NCBI RefSeq assembly: GCF_900105165.1
Contig: NZ_LT629740.1
Location: 3,968,001-4,032,000 of the forward strand
DNA: 64,000 nucleotides
Origin: Mucilaginibacter mallensis
Lineage (GTDB): Bacteria > Bacteroidota > Bacteroidia > Sphingobacteriales > Sphingobacteriaceae
Reading direction: 5' to 3'
Below are positions 1 through 11,400 of this stretch, piece by piece. The translations under genes and the position numbers were made by a program. Each line of letters begins with the position of its first letter. Positions within the stretch are counted from its first letter, which is position 1. The notes beneath the pieces were generated by a model. It was not told where the DNA came from. It saw only the letters and a list, made by a program, of their open reading frames with translations, and did no database searches.

Positions 1-1271
1 TCATAAATTTTAAACTGATCGTCGAGCGCAGTGTTCCATCCACCTTCGTTTCCATTATCCCAGAATATGATGGACGGATGATTAACATCGCGTACCACCA
101 TTTCTTTAACCAGCTTTTTGCCGACAACTGTATCATACTTATTTTGCCAGCCCGTTAACTCGTCAAGTACGAACATACCAAGCGAATCACAAACATCCAG
201 GAAATGTTGATCGGGTGGATAGTGTGACATCCTTACCGCATTCATATTCATATCCTTCATCAGGTTCACATCCATTATACTGAGTACTTTACTCAACGTC
301 CGCCCTGATTCCGGCCATTCGCTATGCCGGTTTACACCTTTCAGAATAACTTTTTTGCCGTTAACATATATACCGTCATGAAGACGCAGTTCCATAGTAC
401 GGAACCCGAAACGTTGTTTAATTTGGTGAATGGTGATTCCATTAGCATCCTCTAAGGATATTATCAAGTTATACAGGCGCGGAAACTCGGGGTTCCATGC
501 GACAATATTTTTGAAGTTACCTTGTAATATCGTGGGGTACTCACCCGCCACGGCTTTCGCGACAATTGCCTCTCCTACTTTTTGACCGGCCAGAGTTTGT
601 ACTTCTGCAGTTATCTTGTCGTCACCTTTAGATTCAGGCGCAAAAACATTAACTCTTAAACTGCCATCCCCTTTTGCATCCAACGCTAGATGATCAATAT
701 AATTATGAGGAACAATCTCTAAATATACCGGACGAAATATACCCCCAAACTGCCAGAAGTCGGCTCGCCGCTCCGCAAGATTAATAGATGCATTTTCCGA
801 CTTTTTGCTTACCGTAACTTCAAGTAAGTTATCGCCCGATTTTACCAGATTAGTAATGTCATATTTAAACCGATAATAACCGCCCTGATGTATGGGCCCG
901 GCTAATTGGCCATTGATCATTACCTTAGTATCCGTCATTGCGCCTTCAAAAACGATGAATATTTTTTTCCTATTCCATGCTGCGTCAATGTTAAAATGAT
1001 GTTTGTACAAACCTTGTTCATCGGGGTTTTTCGTATCCTGAAAGTAATTATAAGTGCCAAAGCCCTGTAGCTCCCAATTAGAGGGGACCTGTATTTTATC
1101 CCAGTGTCCACTATTTCTGCCCGTGGTACAGAAAAAATCCCACGTCACCGTATGATCTTTATCAGTACCGGAAAGGTACATGATTTGAGTGGTTTGCGCA
1201 TTGGCTTTTAGCAACGAGCCCGGCAACAAAAACCCATATATAATAGATAAAGTGATATAAAATAATTTCAT
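1..1271 (-). CDS. Partial glycoside hydrolase family 2 (beta-galactosidase-like), secreted
   Basis: The gene runs off the left edge; 423 N-terminal residues are visible. It starts at the ATG whose complement is at 1269-1271 and has a signal peptide of about 25 residues ending in KANAQ. The order is typical of GH2: an N-terminal jelly-roll sugar-binding domain (about residues 35-195, with PSNWELQGFG and RRADFWQFGGIFRPVYLEI), an immunoglobulin-like domain (about 200-300), then the start of the TIM barrel with GFRTMELR, LKGVNRHSEWPESGR and MNMNAVRMSHYPPD. The Asn-Glu pair in DNGNEGGWN (about residues 408-409) fits the GH2 acid/base. The nucleophile Glu and C-terminal domains lie outside the window. 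GH2 enzymes release beta-linked galactose, glucuronate or mannose from glycans; the substrate cannot be told here. The signal peptide places it in the periplasm or outside. Confidence 0.88.
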   Translation of the reverse strand, partial: MKLFYITLSIIYGFLLPGSLLKANAQTTQIMYLSGTDKDHTVTWDFFCTTGRNSGHWDKIQVPSNWELQGFGTYNYFQDTKNPDEQGLYKHHFNIDAAWNRKKIFIVFEGAMTDTKVMINGQLAGPIHQGGYYRFKYDITNLVKSGDNLLEVTVSKKSENASINLAERRADFWQFGGIFRPVYLEIVPHNYIDHLALDAKGDGSLRVNVFAPESKGDDKITAEVQTLAGQKVGEAIVAKAVAGEYPTILQGNFKNIVAWNPEFPRLYNLIISLEDANGITIHQIKQRFGFRTMELRLHDGIYVNGKKVILKGVNRHSEWPESGRTLSKVLSIMDVNLMKDMNMNAVRMSHYPPDQHFLDVCDSLGMFVLDELTGWQNKYDTVVGKKLVKEMVVRDVNHPSIIFWDNGNEGGWNTALDDQFKIY

Positions 1272-1749
1272 GAGAATGCTCTTAATAATACTAGTTTAAG
1301 CACCGCTGGTTAATGTTAAGCGATATTAATTAGATAAAAGCATAATTTATGATTTTGATGCTTTAAAATAGGAAAAAAGTACCTTTGAGGAACAAATAGG
1401 GCAAAAATACATATAATATAGTAAAAAATGTTGATAACTCATATTCTTTAATAAAAGTTAGGCTATCAAACTAATCATACGCACATGCTCTCAATGTAGA
1501 CAAATAGGTGTTGAAATTAAACCCTTAGCTGGAAGAATTGAGGTATAAATTCCGGGGATAGACACAACAGAATTTGAAAAAGATTTTTACAAAAATAGTT
1601 AATGCCCCGCAAAATGAAACTCGTCCCCATAATAATGAGATTGAGAGTGAATTAAAAATATTAAAAGAGTTTCGCCGTCAACCTATCATAAAAACACCTG
1701 AAAGAGTTGGTCCTATTTGTTATTTACATTATCAGCCGTCGCATGACTC
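1272..1749. other. AT-rich spacer with no convincing gene
   Basis: The first 300 bases are very AT-rich and hold no recognisable ORF. A plus-strand reading frame opens with TTG at 1574 (MKKIFTKIVNAPQNE...) and runs 85 codons, but it continues straight into the inverted S8 peptidase fragment at about 1750, so at most its first 55 or so codons could be a truncated gene. I do not recognise that peptide. Confidence 0.4.
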
Positions 1750-2262
1750 TTATTTGGGAAGTAAAGTAGCTGTTGGATCTGTGGGTAGTTGTCCGTCATA
1801 TAAAAGCGAAAGGTATCGGCCGGAAGACTGAGTTTGGCGCCAATGCGCCTGTTGGTCGCGTCGAAGGCTTTGGCGGCTTTTAAACTTCCTTTTCAGTTCG
1901 CTGCTTTCAGCGCGGTAAGTCATTAGGTCGTTGCTGCTCAGCCGGCCTGTATCTTTTTGCTGATATTGGCGCACCTGCCGGGTTAACTCGAGGTTATCAA
2001 ACTGCACATTACCTTTGGCCGAGCCGACATAGCTCCAGCCATAGGTGCCGTTATCGCCTTTTTTCTTTTTAGGATTTACCCAATGGATATCTTTCAGATC
2101 CTCATGCGCGGTGTCTACTCCGGCGTCGATAACGGCCACGATGACTTGATGCGGTGTTTTACCGCGGAGTAGTTCGGTATAGGCTTTATCGGTGCTGATC
2201 CCAAAACGGAATCTGTTTTCAGGTCCAGGTTTTGCCAGTTGGGGCGCTGCTGCCGGACCTAT
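1750..2262 (-). pseudogene. Inverted fragment of an S8 (subtilase) peptidase gene
   Basis: On the minus strand the frame reads GISTDKAYTELLRGK followed by VIVAVIDAGVDTAHEDLKD, which is the catalytic-Asp segment of subtilases, then GSAKGNVQFDNLELTRQVRQ, a stretch characteristic of large secreted Bacteroidetes S8 peptidases. Only this N-terminal part of the catalytic domain is present. The catalytic His and Ser regions are missing, and the usual insertion after WVNPK is shortened to a lysine-rich stretch, a sign of decay. Upstream on the minus strand the frame enters sequence that belongs to the plus-strand gene at 2192-2728, so the break is at roughly 2255-2270. This is a rearrangement remnant, not a working protease. 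Confidence 0.7.
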
Positions 2263-2728
2263 ACAAGGTAATGATCCGATCGATCCGGACAACCCTGGCT
2301 TAGGAACGTTTAATGATCTCGGTCCAGCATCAAATGAAAGCAATATCGGCGATATTGTTCTCGACACGCTTAAATCAGGTTTTGATTACCTTGAATCCGG
2401 GGATTGGGGTTTCGGGAATATCTTTTTGACCGTCAATCCGGATGGCAGCTTCGCGATTGTACCCTTACCGCCAGGCCTTGACCCTGCCCCTTCGTTAAAC
2501 TTGTCTTTTAACTTTGATAAAAACGGCGATCTTCAATCCATGCAGATTGGCGTTTCAGTCGGATGGGTCGGCGCAAATGCAAGAGCCGGTATCACTTTGG
2601 GCCAGGGTTTCGGCACCTATGAAGGTGGTACGCTGGGTGGTATCAACTATGATATTAAGAATCCTTTTGACGGGAACCCCAAAGATGGCCCGTTGCCGGC
2701 AGAGCCTCCGACAATCCTTATACCTTGA
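2192..2728 (+). pseudogene. C-terminal remnant of an unknown Asp/Gly-rich protein
   Basis: The open frame is 178 codons, but its first 20 or so lie in the inverted S8 peptidase fragment, so the natural start is lost. The remaining part (from about GNDPIDPDNPGLG) is rich in Gly, Pro, Asp and Asn and ends in PAEPPTILIP. It alternates short hydrophobic stretches such as IFLTVNPDGSFAIV and MQIGVSVGWVGANARAGITLG, suggesting beta structure, as in the tail of a secreted repeat or RHS-type protein. No catalytic motif is visible and I do not recognise the family. It precedes two other damaged genes on the same strand. Confidence 0.4.
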
Positions 2729-2769
2729 TCACTTCAACTTAAAATAACCTCATCATTAAACGATCACAC

Positions 2770-3639
2770 ATGTCCAACTCCGAAAATCCCCAGAACAGCC
2801 GCCGATCGATGTTACAAAAAACGATTTTGACCTCTACGGCCATTACGCTAGGCCTGTTAGGCTTTAGCAACGAGTCAAAGGCAACTAGAAAAACGTCATC
2901 CATCAACAAAAAAGGAACGAATGTCATCACTGACCCCGATCCCACTAAATGGGAGACCGTTTGAAAAAAATATTTTGGGAGCACCGATAAGGCTTACCAG
3001 AAAGCCTCGCTGAGTAATGTTAGCGCAAAAGATTATTCCGGTGACTTGAGCGGACTGAAAACCAAACTGGTTGCTCACCTGCAAAAAAGCTTGCAGATCG
3101 ATAGTTCAACGGGTAACGCAACCGATGATAATCCCTTATTGCAAAGGATAGACCAATACCTGGGTGGCTTAAAAGGTGCGGATATGGATAACCTGAAAAC
3201 CACCTTTCTGGCAACACAGGCCGAAATGCTGCTTGACCAGGCTGCCTCTTTATTGGACCGAGCTACCAAAGACCGGGCGCAATGGGATGAACTGGCCATC
3301 AAAAATTTCATCCAGACAATAGAGTTTAACCAGTTTATCGAATTGGATAATTTACATAAGGAAGAAACCGACCACATGTATGCGGGCGTCAACAACGGGT
3401 TCTACCAACAGCAGGTCAATAATATCCAGCGGCTGCTGGATACAGAGCTTATGACGCAAAGCGTACTGACAGTTGCGAGTGAATTTTACAAGGACTTTTT
3501 TGCTGGTAAATGGGCACCGGGTATCATTGATGATATCATCAACCATTACAGTCAGGCAGTCTAGCTGGAAAACCAAAAGTTGGGCAATGATGCGGGAACC
3601 ATTGCCGGGGATCTGACCTTAGTATTCCAGCATGGCTAA
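2770..3639 (+). pseudogene. Tat-signal protein gene interrupted by two in-frame stops
   Basis: A single frame runs from ATG 2770 to TAA 3637-3639 (289 sense positions) but has TGA at 2962-2964 (codon 65) and TAG at 3562-3564 (codon 265). The N-terminus has a twin-arginine signal (SRRSMLQK followed by a hydrophobic stretch ILTSTAITLGLLGF). Coding character continues on both sides of each stop, and the following gene starts at ATG 3632, overlapping the final TAA by 8 bases, as expected if the ancestral protein ended there. The middle is mostly helical and acidic (for example EMLLDQAASLLDRATKDR). No known domain recognised. TGG or CGA to TGA and CAG to TAG would each be single transitions, so mutational decay is the simplest reading. 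Confidence 0.65.
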
Positions 3640-4641
3640 CCAATATAGCAGTAACTATTTACAGAACAACTCCTATCAAAAACTGCTGGATATATCTAAT
3701 ATGAAAGTTGATGCTTTGCGGGCAGCGCTCGACTGGGAGCAGGCTAACCGTGATTTTCAGTTCAGGCGGACGAATATCTCGCGGGCTTATCAATACAAAA
3801 AGATTGCGTCCAGTAATGATTCAAATGGTATCTTAAATTATAATAAAAGGCTGACACCGCTAGGCGACCGTTTTAAACAAGATTTTTTAAATGCGCTGGC
3901 CAGGCTCCAGGTTTGTTCCTTGGGTCTGGACAAAATTTATGGTTATAGCGCACCATTGCCTAATATCGCAGAACAAGATGGTCTTTTTGATGACTGCATC
4001 ACCTGGACCAGGAATGCGATTAATTATTATAACCGGTTCTCCAAGCTCGATCAAACGTATGTTCTCCGCATTTCATTGCGAAACTTACTGATCAAGTCAA
4101 CGCAACCGTTCAATCCGGAAAAACAATCAGAAATTGATACCACGGCTGTCGATTCAAGCACTTCGTATGGCCAAATGCTGGCGAAAGGCATTTTTCAATT
4201 CAATATTGATGAACATTTGTTCCTCAATCAAAAACATGTCCGGATACGTGGGATCAATATGTTTGTCTCATTGACGCCGTACAAAAGATTACAGGCCAAT
4301 ATTGATATGGTGAATGGTTGCATCATGGCGGAAATTATTCCGCCACCAACATCCTACTCCGGCTGATCAATGGGACGCCACAGGGCGTTACCAAACCGCT
4401 GGATTATAAGAAGCCGTATTTTGCTATTCCGTCTTTAAAGATGGGCCGGATCGGCACCAGAGATTTTATTCGTACGCCGGAAACGATGGGCACATCCACT
4501 TTTTATAATTTAAGTCCTTATGGTGCGTGGACGATAAATTTCCCGCAGATCATCAGCGGTAATCTTAATAAGTTGGTCTATATAGACGATATTTATTTCG
4601 ACCTGATCGTTACGGTAAGAACAGATCCAACTATTTCGTAA
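3632..4641 (+). pseudogene. Frameshifted gene with faint Tc-toxin-A-like C-terminus
   Basis: The frame from ATG 3632 is open to 4366, but sequence that reads as genuine protein moves to another frame from about 4318 and continues to TAA 4639-4641. The span is 1010 bases, one short of a multiple of three, so a single-base deletion near 4310-4320 explains it. The joined product would be about 336 residues: a helical N-terminal part, then GIFQFNIDEHLFLNQKHVRI, and a C-terminal part with FYNLSPYGAWTINFP and DIYFDLIVTVRTD. The order 'FxI...RIRGI', an SPYGxW segment and a terminal DIxFDLIV strand recalls the C-terminal region of Tc toxin A subunits; this is a pattern-level resemblance only. It overlaps the previous gene by 8 bases, implying translational coupling in the ancestor. 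Confidence 0.55.
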
Positions 4642-4643
4642 AT

Positions 4644-4676
4644 AATCCGAAGTCGCATACGGCGACTTCGGATTTT
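4644..4676 (+). terminator. Intrinsic terminator after the broken coupled gene pair
   Basis: A perfect 13-bp stem (AATCCGAAGTCGC at 4644-4656 with its complement at 4662-4674) closes a 5-nt loop and runs into TTTT. It starts 3 nt after the TAA at 4639-4641. The intact terminator shows the upstream genes were once an expressed unit ending here. Confidence 0.85.
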
Positions 4677-4741
4677 ATGAGAAGCTTATCATCTTTCTTT
4701 CCTACGGTTTGTTTGTGCGCGATTAGCCGGCCTTAACCTGC

Positions 4742-5340
4742 GGATTGATGACACTCTACCCTGGAAACCCAGAGATGTTGCATTTTGTAATGGATCTGCG
4801 TTTCATCATCCAGGCCTTCGCGTATCATGGTAGCCAGGACCTTGATATATTACCGGCTTGCGGCCTTTCGTTCAGGCTTTGGCACTATCCTTCCTTCCTG
4901 TTTTTCGGCATAGTATTCGTCAATATCACTCAGGTATTTTTGAAGCATAAAAGTATCCGGTTTACGATGCTCTTCCTCGAATAGAAGTCCTTCTAGTAAA
5001 AAATGGATGAGCAGATTGATCTCATCACTCGTAATAAACTCTTTCCATTTATTCAACGATAGCCTCAAGCCAAGATATTCAACAAACTCATCTTCAGACC
5101 TGATAAGATCGGCAAATATCATCAGGTCATAAATATTAACAATCCAAGGATATTTGTTGACGTTATAACAAACAATCCGATTTTTCAGCAATGAAAGGGG
5201 TGATTTTGTACATCATGCCACATGCGATTGCCGTGTTTCAAAACCAGGGCGACGGTTACGGGACATTTGTTCCAATTGTGCCCGTTATGGAATTGAACAA
5301 ATTCCCGTTCAAGCCAAGATGGTTTGTTGTTATGAATTAA
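4742..5340 (-). pseudogene. Frameshifted remnant of an unknown minus-strand gene
   Basis: An open minus-strand frame at 4850-5191 encodes 113 residues (NRIVCYNVNKYPWIVNIYD, LIRSEDEFVEYLGLRLSL, LLIHFLLEGLLFEEEHRKP). The sequence just upstream on the same strand reads NNKPSWLEREFVQFHNGHN and VALVLKHGNRMWHDVQNHP in a different frame and meets the 113-residue frame near 5188, so a frameshift joins them. On the low-coordinate side a further short frame (IREGLDDETQIHYKMQHL) may be the next fragment. I do not recognise the family. It is best read as the C-terminal part of a decayed gene. Confidence 0.45.
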
Positions 5341-5497
5341 ATGAATCATTCACTTTGCTCTTATTTGGGCCAGTCAGGGAAAAGCAAAAAATCAATATTT
5401 TTCGCCGACTCACGTCGCAATCAACTAATTACTAACATTTTGCAATATTCCAAAATGTTTTTTTTAACTTACCGCAGCAAAATAAACCCAATTTCAC
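5192..5497. other. Spacer upstream of the RHS operon
   Basis: The first 150 bases are the upstream part of the minus-strand remnant. The rest (5341-5497) is AT-rich with T runs at about 5458-5468, and must carry the promoter of the giant gene at 5498. I find no clean TAnnTTTG box. A short ORF at 5341-5616 overlaps the signal peptide of the real gene and has no coding character. Confidence 0.35.
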
Positions 5498-8400
5498 ATG
5501 ACCGGAAAAAGTCGTTTCCTGGTTTTTTTATTTGCCCTCTTGGCGAATTCCGTTTATGCGCAAACAAGCGGCCCCAGCGCGCCCGACGTACAAAAATTCA
5601 CCCCAAATTCCGCTAAAGAACTCGTAAACCTCTTTACTGGGGATTTAAATTATAACATCAGCCTCCTGGAACTCGATGGCGGCTACCCTATCAATTTAAG
5701 TTACTCCTCTGCTGTCAGCATGACCGAAGAAGCCGGTCCGGTGGGATTTGGCTGGCAATTGAATATCGGCAGGATCAACAGGACAGTTAGAGGCTTGCCT
5801 GACGACTTTGACGGGGACATCGTTACCAAAGAGTTATACCAGCCGGAAGAATTGACTATCGGAATAGGCATAGGCCTAGACGCCGAGTTCCTCGGTTTTC
5901 CTTTACGTTTCGGCCCAAGTCTTTCCACCGGCCTCAACTTTTCCAACCTACGGGGCTTCGATATTTCCAACAGCGTAGGCTTTGGGATTTCGCGCACCAT
6001 CAGCGGAACAAAACTTAGCGCAGGGCTCAGCCTAGGATCCGGCACACAGGACGGCAGCAGCTTAACGCCTGATGTCGGCCTTAGTACGAATGATTTCTCC
6101 CTTCACCTGACCGGCAAGCTAAGCCAGATCGAAGGGCTCAAATACTTTTCTTTGAACACCAGTAACAAGGGTTACACGCCCGGTGGGCAATTGAACTTCC
6201 CTTTACTGATGGCGAAAACACCATTTACTCCTGACATTGACTTCCCTATCTCAACCACTTCCGGGAACTTTCACTTTCGCCTCGGAGGAGAGATTTGGGG
6301 GATGTCTCTCGGGGGGCAAGTCTACGGTCAATTCACGAAGCAGTCCCTCCAAACACACGTGAAAACACCCCAGGCCTACGGATACTTATATCTCCAGGAC
6401 ATGCCTGACCGCGATGCTATCATGGATATCGGTACCGAAAAAGAAAGCCCTGTCTACCAGGAAGACCCAAATCTCTCCATCACCTACCTGGCTAGCGACG
6501 TTTACTCGGCTTCCGCCCAGGGTCTTTCCGGCACCTACCGGCCCTTCCGAACCGACATTCCTCTCGCGCACAATGAAAATCAGAACGGCAATGATCTCGG
6601 CGGAAGTCTCGGCGGGGAAATACATGGCGGCGCCTATATGCACGATGGCATCGACATCACGGCCAACATCACTCACACTTATTCTGGCGCCTGGCAGGAC
6701 AACTGGCTATCCCGTTTACCTCTGAGCACCCAGGTCTATTTTAAAAACGTTAGCGAGACGACCGGTTTCAGTAACCAGGCTGAATTGAATGCGCTAGGCG
6801 GTACCGATCCGGTAAAAGTTAATTTTTCTGAACTAGCGGGCAGAGGGCCAGCAAATGCTACACTCTATAACCTCCCTTCAAAATTAAGGCAGGAACCGTC
6901 GAACACCAGTTTCCAGTACCTTACCGCACGGGAGGCGCAGGATGCCGCCATACCGTTTCAAAGCTATTCAGGCCATGGGAAAAAAGGAACAACAAAGACG
7001 ACCATCAACAGAACAGATGGCCCGGATGGCGTCCGGAGACCGCATCATATATCTGTTATCCGGATAACAAAGGATGATGGGACCGTTTATGAATTCGGAA
7101 TAGCCGCATATAACCTTTCTCAACAGGAAGTTACTTTTCATATCCCGGACATTTCAGCTGACAGCCTTTATAACAAGATCAAAACAGATGTGCAGGCTCA
7201 CGCTGTGAGCAACGACCCCGGTGATGAGTACCACTATTTTACAAAAACAACTACACCGGGATATGCCTATGCCTATTATCTGACCGCCGTTTACTCGCCG
7301 GATTACGTCGATCTTACCGGTGATGGTCCCACAAGCGATGACCTTGGCACCTACACCAAATTTAATTATACCAGGAACACAGAACAATTCAAATGGCGCA
7401 CGCCAAATAAAGGTGCTGTACTCAGCCCCGGAAACCTGGCCGACAAACGGGATGACCTTGGCAGTTATGTTTACGGGGTAAAGGAGATCTGGACCATCCA
7501 CAGTATTGAAACAAAGCATTACATAGTCGAATTTTATAGCTCGCCCCGGGCCGACGGCAATGAAGTTAAGGATGAAACGGGTGGCATAAATCACGCGGGA
7601 AATAAAATGCAAAAGATCGATGAGATAAAACTATACACCCGTGACAATTTCGAGTCGGATAACCCGGTACCTGTGAAGACGATTCATTTCGATTACAGTT
7701 ATGCGCTGTGCCCTTTTGTTCCTACTAACGCAAATAAGACCGTCGAAAACAGCGGCAAACTTACGCTATCAAAACTCTATTTCAGCTATCAGAAATCAGC
7801 AAGAGGAAAACTCAGCAAATATATCTTCCATTACAATAATGAGAAGGATCCTGCTTACCGTTACAACGAGGAAGCGATTGACGATTGGGGCGCTTTTAAA
7901 CCTCTAGCGACCGACAAACATTTCAACAACGTGCGCTATCCCTTCTCCGAACAAGATCCAATCGCGGCCAACCAAAATGCGCAGCCTTGGCTGCTAAACC
8001 AAGTTTCAACACCCGAAGGCGGCATGATGAATATTTCTTATGAAGCTAAAGACTACGCCTATGTTCAGGATAAACGCGCTATGCAAATGTTCAAGGTTAT
8101 CGGGTTATCGACGAACACTGCAGTCACATTACCGGTTCCGCAATTGCTGTACATGGACAAAGACCACTCCTGCCAATACCTTATTGTAGACCTTGGTCCG
8201 CACGTTGATGAAAATTCCGTTAAAAATTTTCTTCCAGCGCCTGAAAAGGTATATATGAATTTCATACTGAAAATCGGCTCCTTCGACCCCAACGTAGATG
8301 CAAATCAATTAGAACAGGTAAGCGGTTATTTTGACGTTGCGTCGATCACATGGTTAAACATTCCCGGCCATCCAGGCTATGCCGCGCTTGACCTCGGCAC

Positions 8401-11400
8401 AAAAGATATCAACCCGGTATCTCTGGCTTTATGGCAGAAAATGAAAAAAAACCTGAGCGCATTTTTATACCCTTCGCCGATTAGTCTCAAAGCCGGACTC
8501 ACTGCGAATGTTTTTAGCGCCACCACCAGGATACCGGGCATACTGGCCAATTATCCTGGTTTTATCACAGACTTTAAGTCGCAAATGACCAATGCGTCAC
8601 GCGGGAATTACCTCGATCCTGACTTCGGTTCATTCGTCCGGCTTTATAGCCCGCACGGCAGGAAATTTGGCGGAGGAAGCCGTGTAAAGCGTATCACCAT
8701 TGACGACAATTGGAATAAAATGACCGATCAGCCCGGCAATAACGCCGTGTACGGGCAGGAATATAGCTATGACAAGGAAATCCTCATCGACGGCGTGACA
8801 AAAAAAATGATCAGTTCCGGTGTGGCCTGCTACGAACCGGTCGGTAACGCGGAAAATCCCTTTGTCGTTCCCACAGGCGGCTTTAATGGCGCCAATACCC
8901 TCGCCGAGGATATCTATTATTATAAAACAGAACCCTTCGGCGAGTCCTTTTTTCCTTCACCCGGCGTGGGATACAGCAAAGTTACCGTAAAGGACATACT
9001 GGATAAGGATGTCATCAGGCATAGCACCGGGTCTGAGACCTTCGAGTTTTACACGTCGAAAGACTTCCCGACGATCACCAGCCGAACGGTAAAACTGGAT
9101 CAAAACAACCGGTCTATTAATCCCTTTGATTATGAAAACCTATATACGGCAACACAGGGCTTCCTGGTAGAGCTTAACAACATGAACGGTAAACTTAAAG
9201 CTCATAAAGCTTTTGCCCAAAACGATCCAAAAAGCCCTGTATCAAGCGTAGAATATTTTTATAAGACCCAAAACGGGCGACTGGACAATACCGTTACCAC
9301 GATCGACCCCGACAGTGGAACAATCAGCCAAAGCCAGGTAGGACTCGCCTTTGATTTCAATGTCTCTACAACACAAACATTAAGTGAGGTAAGAAGCCCG
9401 AACCTCCAGTTTAATTTCGACATGATCCCGGCGCTGTTTGGTATTCCCCTGCCATTCGCGACACTCTTGCCATCCTATAGCCAAAGCGTGACTGAGTTCA
9501 AAGGAATAACAGCAACAAAGGTAATCTACCGATCAGGAATTATTGATCATGTACGATCAGTCAGCGATGGTCAGGAAACGATGTCCAATAATGAATTGTA
9601 TGACGCAGCCAGCGGTAACGTCGTAGTCACTTCGAGACCAAACGAGTTTAATGATTCCATTTATACGACTAAATTGCCAGCTTATTGGTTTAACAGCGGG
9701 ATGGGCCCTACCGCTCAGCACGCAACAGTTCAGACGGGTAACACAGGGGTCAATCAGATAGACTTAACCACTTTCAAGGGCGGCGACGAACTGGTGTTGC
9801 ATGATCGTATCAGCAGAAAGGCCTGGGTTCTTGAGGGTCTGCCAGGCGTAAAAACCATCATTGATGAACAAGGCAATCCTATCAGCGGCAATTACCAAAG
9901 CGTAAGCTTGTTGTCATCCGGAAGGAAAAATATGCAGGCGTTCAGCGCAGGGGAAATTGTTACAAAAGATTCCCCTCTAAAAACCACGTTACTAACCTTC
10001 ACCAATGTTATTAATGCATCTTATACCACCTACAACCAAAAATGGCAGGGCTATTTTGGTGTACATCCAACCATGTCCGTTAACAGATGTAGCTGCGGAG
10101 TCGATATCAATCCCTTAGGTGACATGACCTTCGGCTTCGACAGGGCAGGAAATATCATTTCACCTGCAAATGCCAGTCTGAATGGCCCGACAATCACGAT
10201 CGAGGACAATTGCAAAATTACGATACAACTTGACAAAGCCCTCCCATTTAACCCGATTGAACTGTCTGCGAAGCTTTATTTACGGAATTTTAAATCAACA
10301 CCGGATACCTGCTGCGTAACGACCTATACCGGTAAAGGCACTTATGAACTACTTGTCCAAATCAATCAATCACACTCGGACACCGTCAAAGGAGAATTTC
10401 TGCTCAATTCTGAATGTAAGCCAACCCGGTTATGCAAGGATTCCATTATTGCCGATGTCAAATTGCTAGATTGCATTCCGGGCGGCAACGTGCCCGTCAA
10501 TCCTTATGTGCTTGGAATGCTCGGAAACTGGCGCGCTGACGCAACATACACCTATAATACGGAAAGAACCTACACATCCGGAACGCAAACAAACCAGGGC
10601 TTTTACAATGAATTCAGCCTTTACTCCACGCCTTCCGGAGGCTTTAAATTCGGCACTTCTGCTAAAAAGGATAATTGGACAACGAAAAGCTATGGCGTCG
10701 TATATGACCCTTATGGGAATCTCCTCGAGTCACTAGACCTAATTAAGAATCCAAGCAGCGAACTTTACGGGTACAACTTCTCCCTACCGGTTGCAACAGC
10801 CGAAAACGCCAATTACTATGAAATTGCATACGATGGGTTTGAAGACTACGATTACCTGGGCAACGTAAAATTCCCGATGGCAGAATGCGCCCTTCGCCCC
10901 CATTTCAAGTTCGATAGTATTAAAAACGGGAGCCATCTGACAGATAGCGTCAGTCATACCGGACATCGCTCGCTTGTCGTCGTAAAAAACGGGCCTGTTA
11001 ATATGGTGCGCGACATCTATACCGATTGCGGATATCCTTTTACGCAAAACACTGCGAACGATTCGCCTTATAAATTGAACACCTGCGATATCATCCTGCC
11101 TTTTAGTCCTGTGGCAGGCACCAAATATGTTTTGAGCATGTGGCTCAACCAGGACCGGGCTCCGGCCGACGTGGATAAAGCTGTTGGCTATGCAAGGCTT
11201 TATTTTACCGATGCAGCCGGAGCGCCGGTCAAAGACACTATTTTTCGGGCAAAGGGAGCGGTGATCGATGACTGGCAACAACTTTCAGAATCGTTTATCG
11301 TCCCCCTTAACGCTAAGAAAATTACATTGGAATTGGGTACTGACAATAAAAATGTATGCTTTGATGATATCCGGATACAACCATTCAGTTCCAGTATGAA

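Noticed and set aside
1574..1831. 85-codon ORF starting with TTG
   Set aside because: Its second half is antisense to the S8 peptidase fragment; the first half is not recognisable, so no gene was called.
2962..2964. In-frame TGA as selenocysteine codon
   Set aside because: No SECIS-like hairpin is evident right after it, there is no redox motif around it, and a second stop (TAG) exists in the same gene; decay is simpler.
5341..5616. Plus-strand ORF of 91 codons (MNHSLCSYLGQ...)
   Set aside because: It overlaps the signal peptide of the 2030-aa protein in another frame, has no coding character, and covers the likely promoter.
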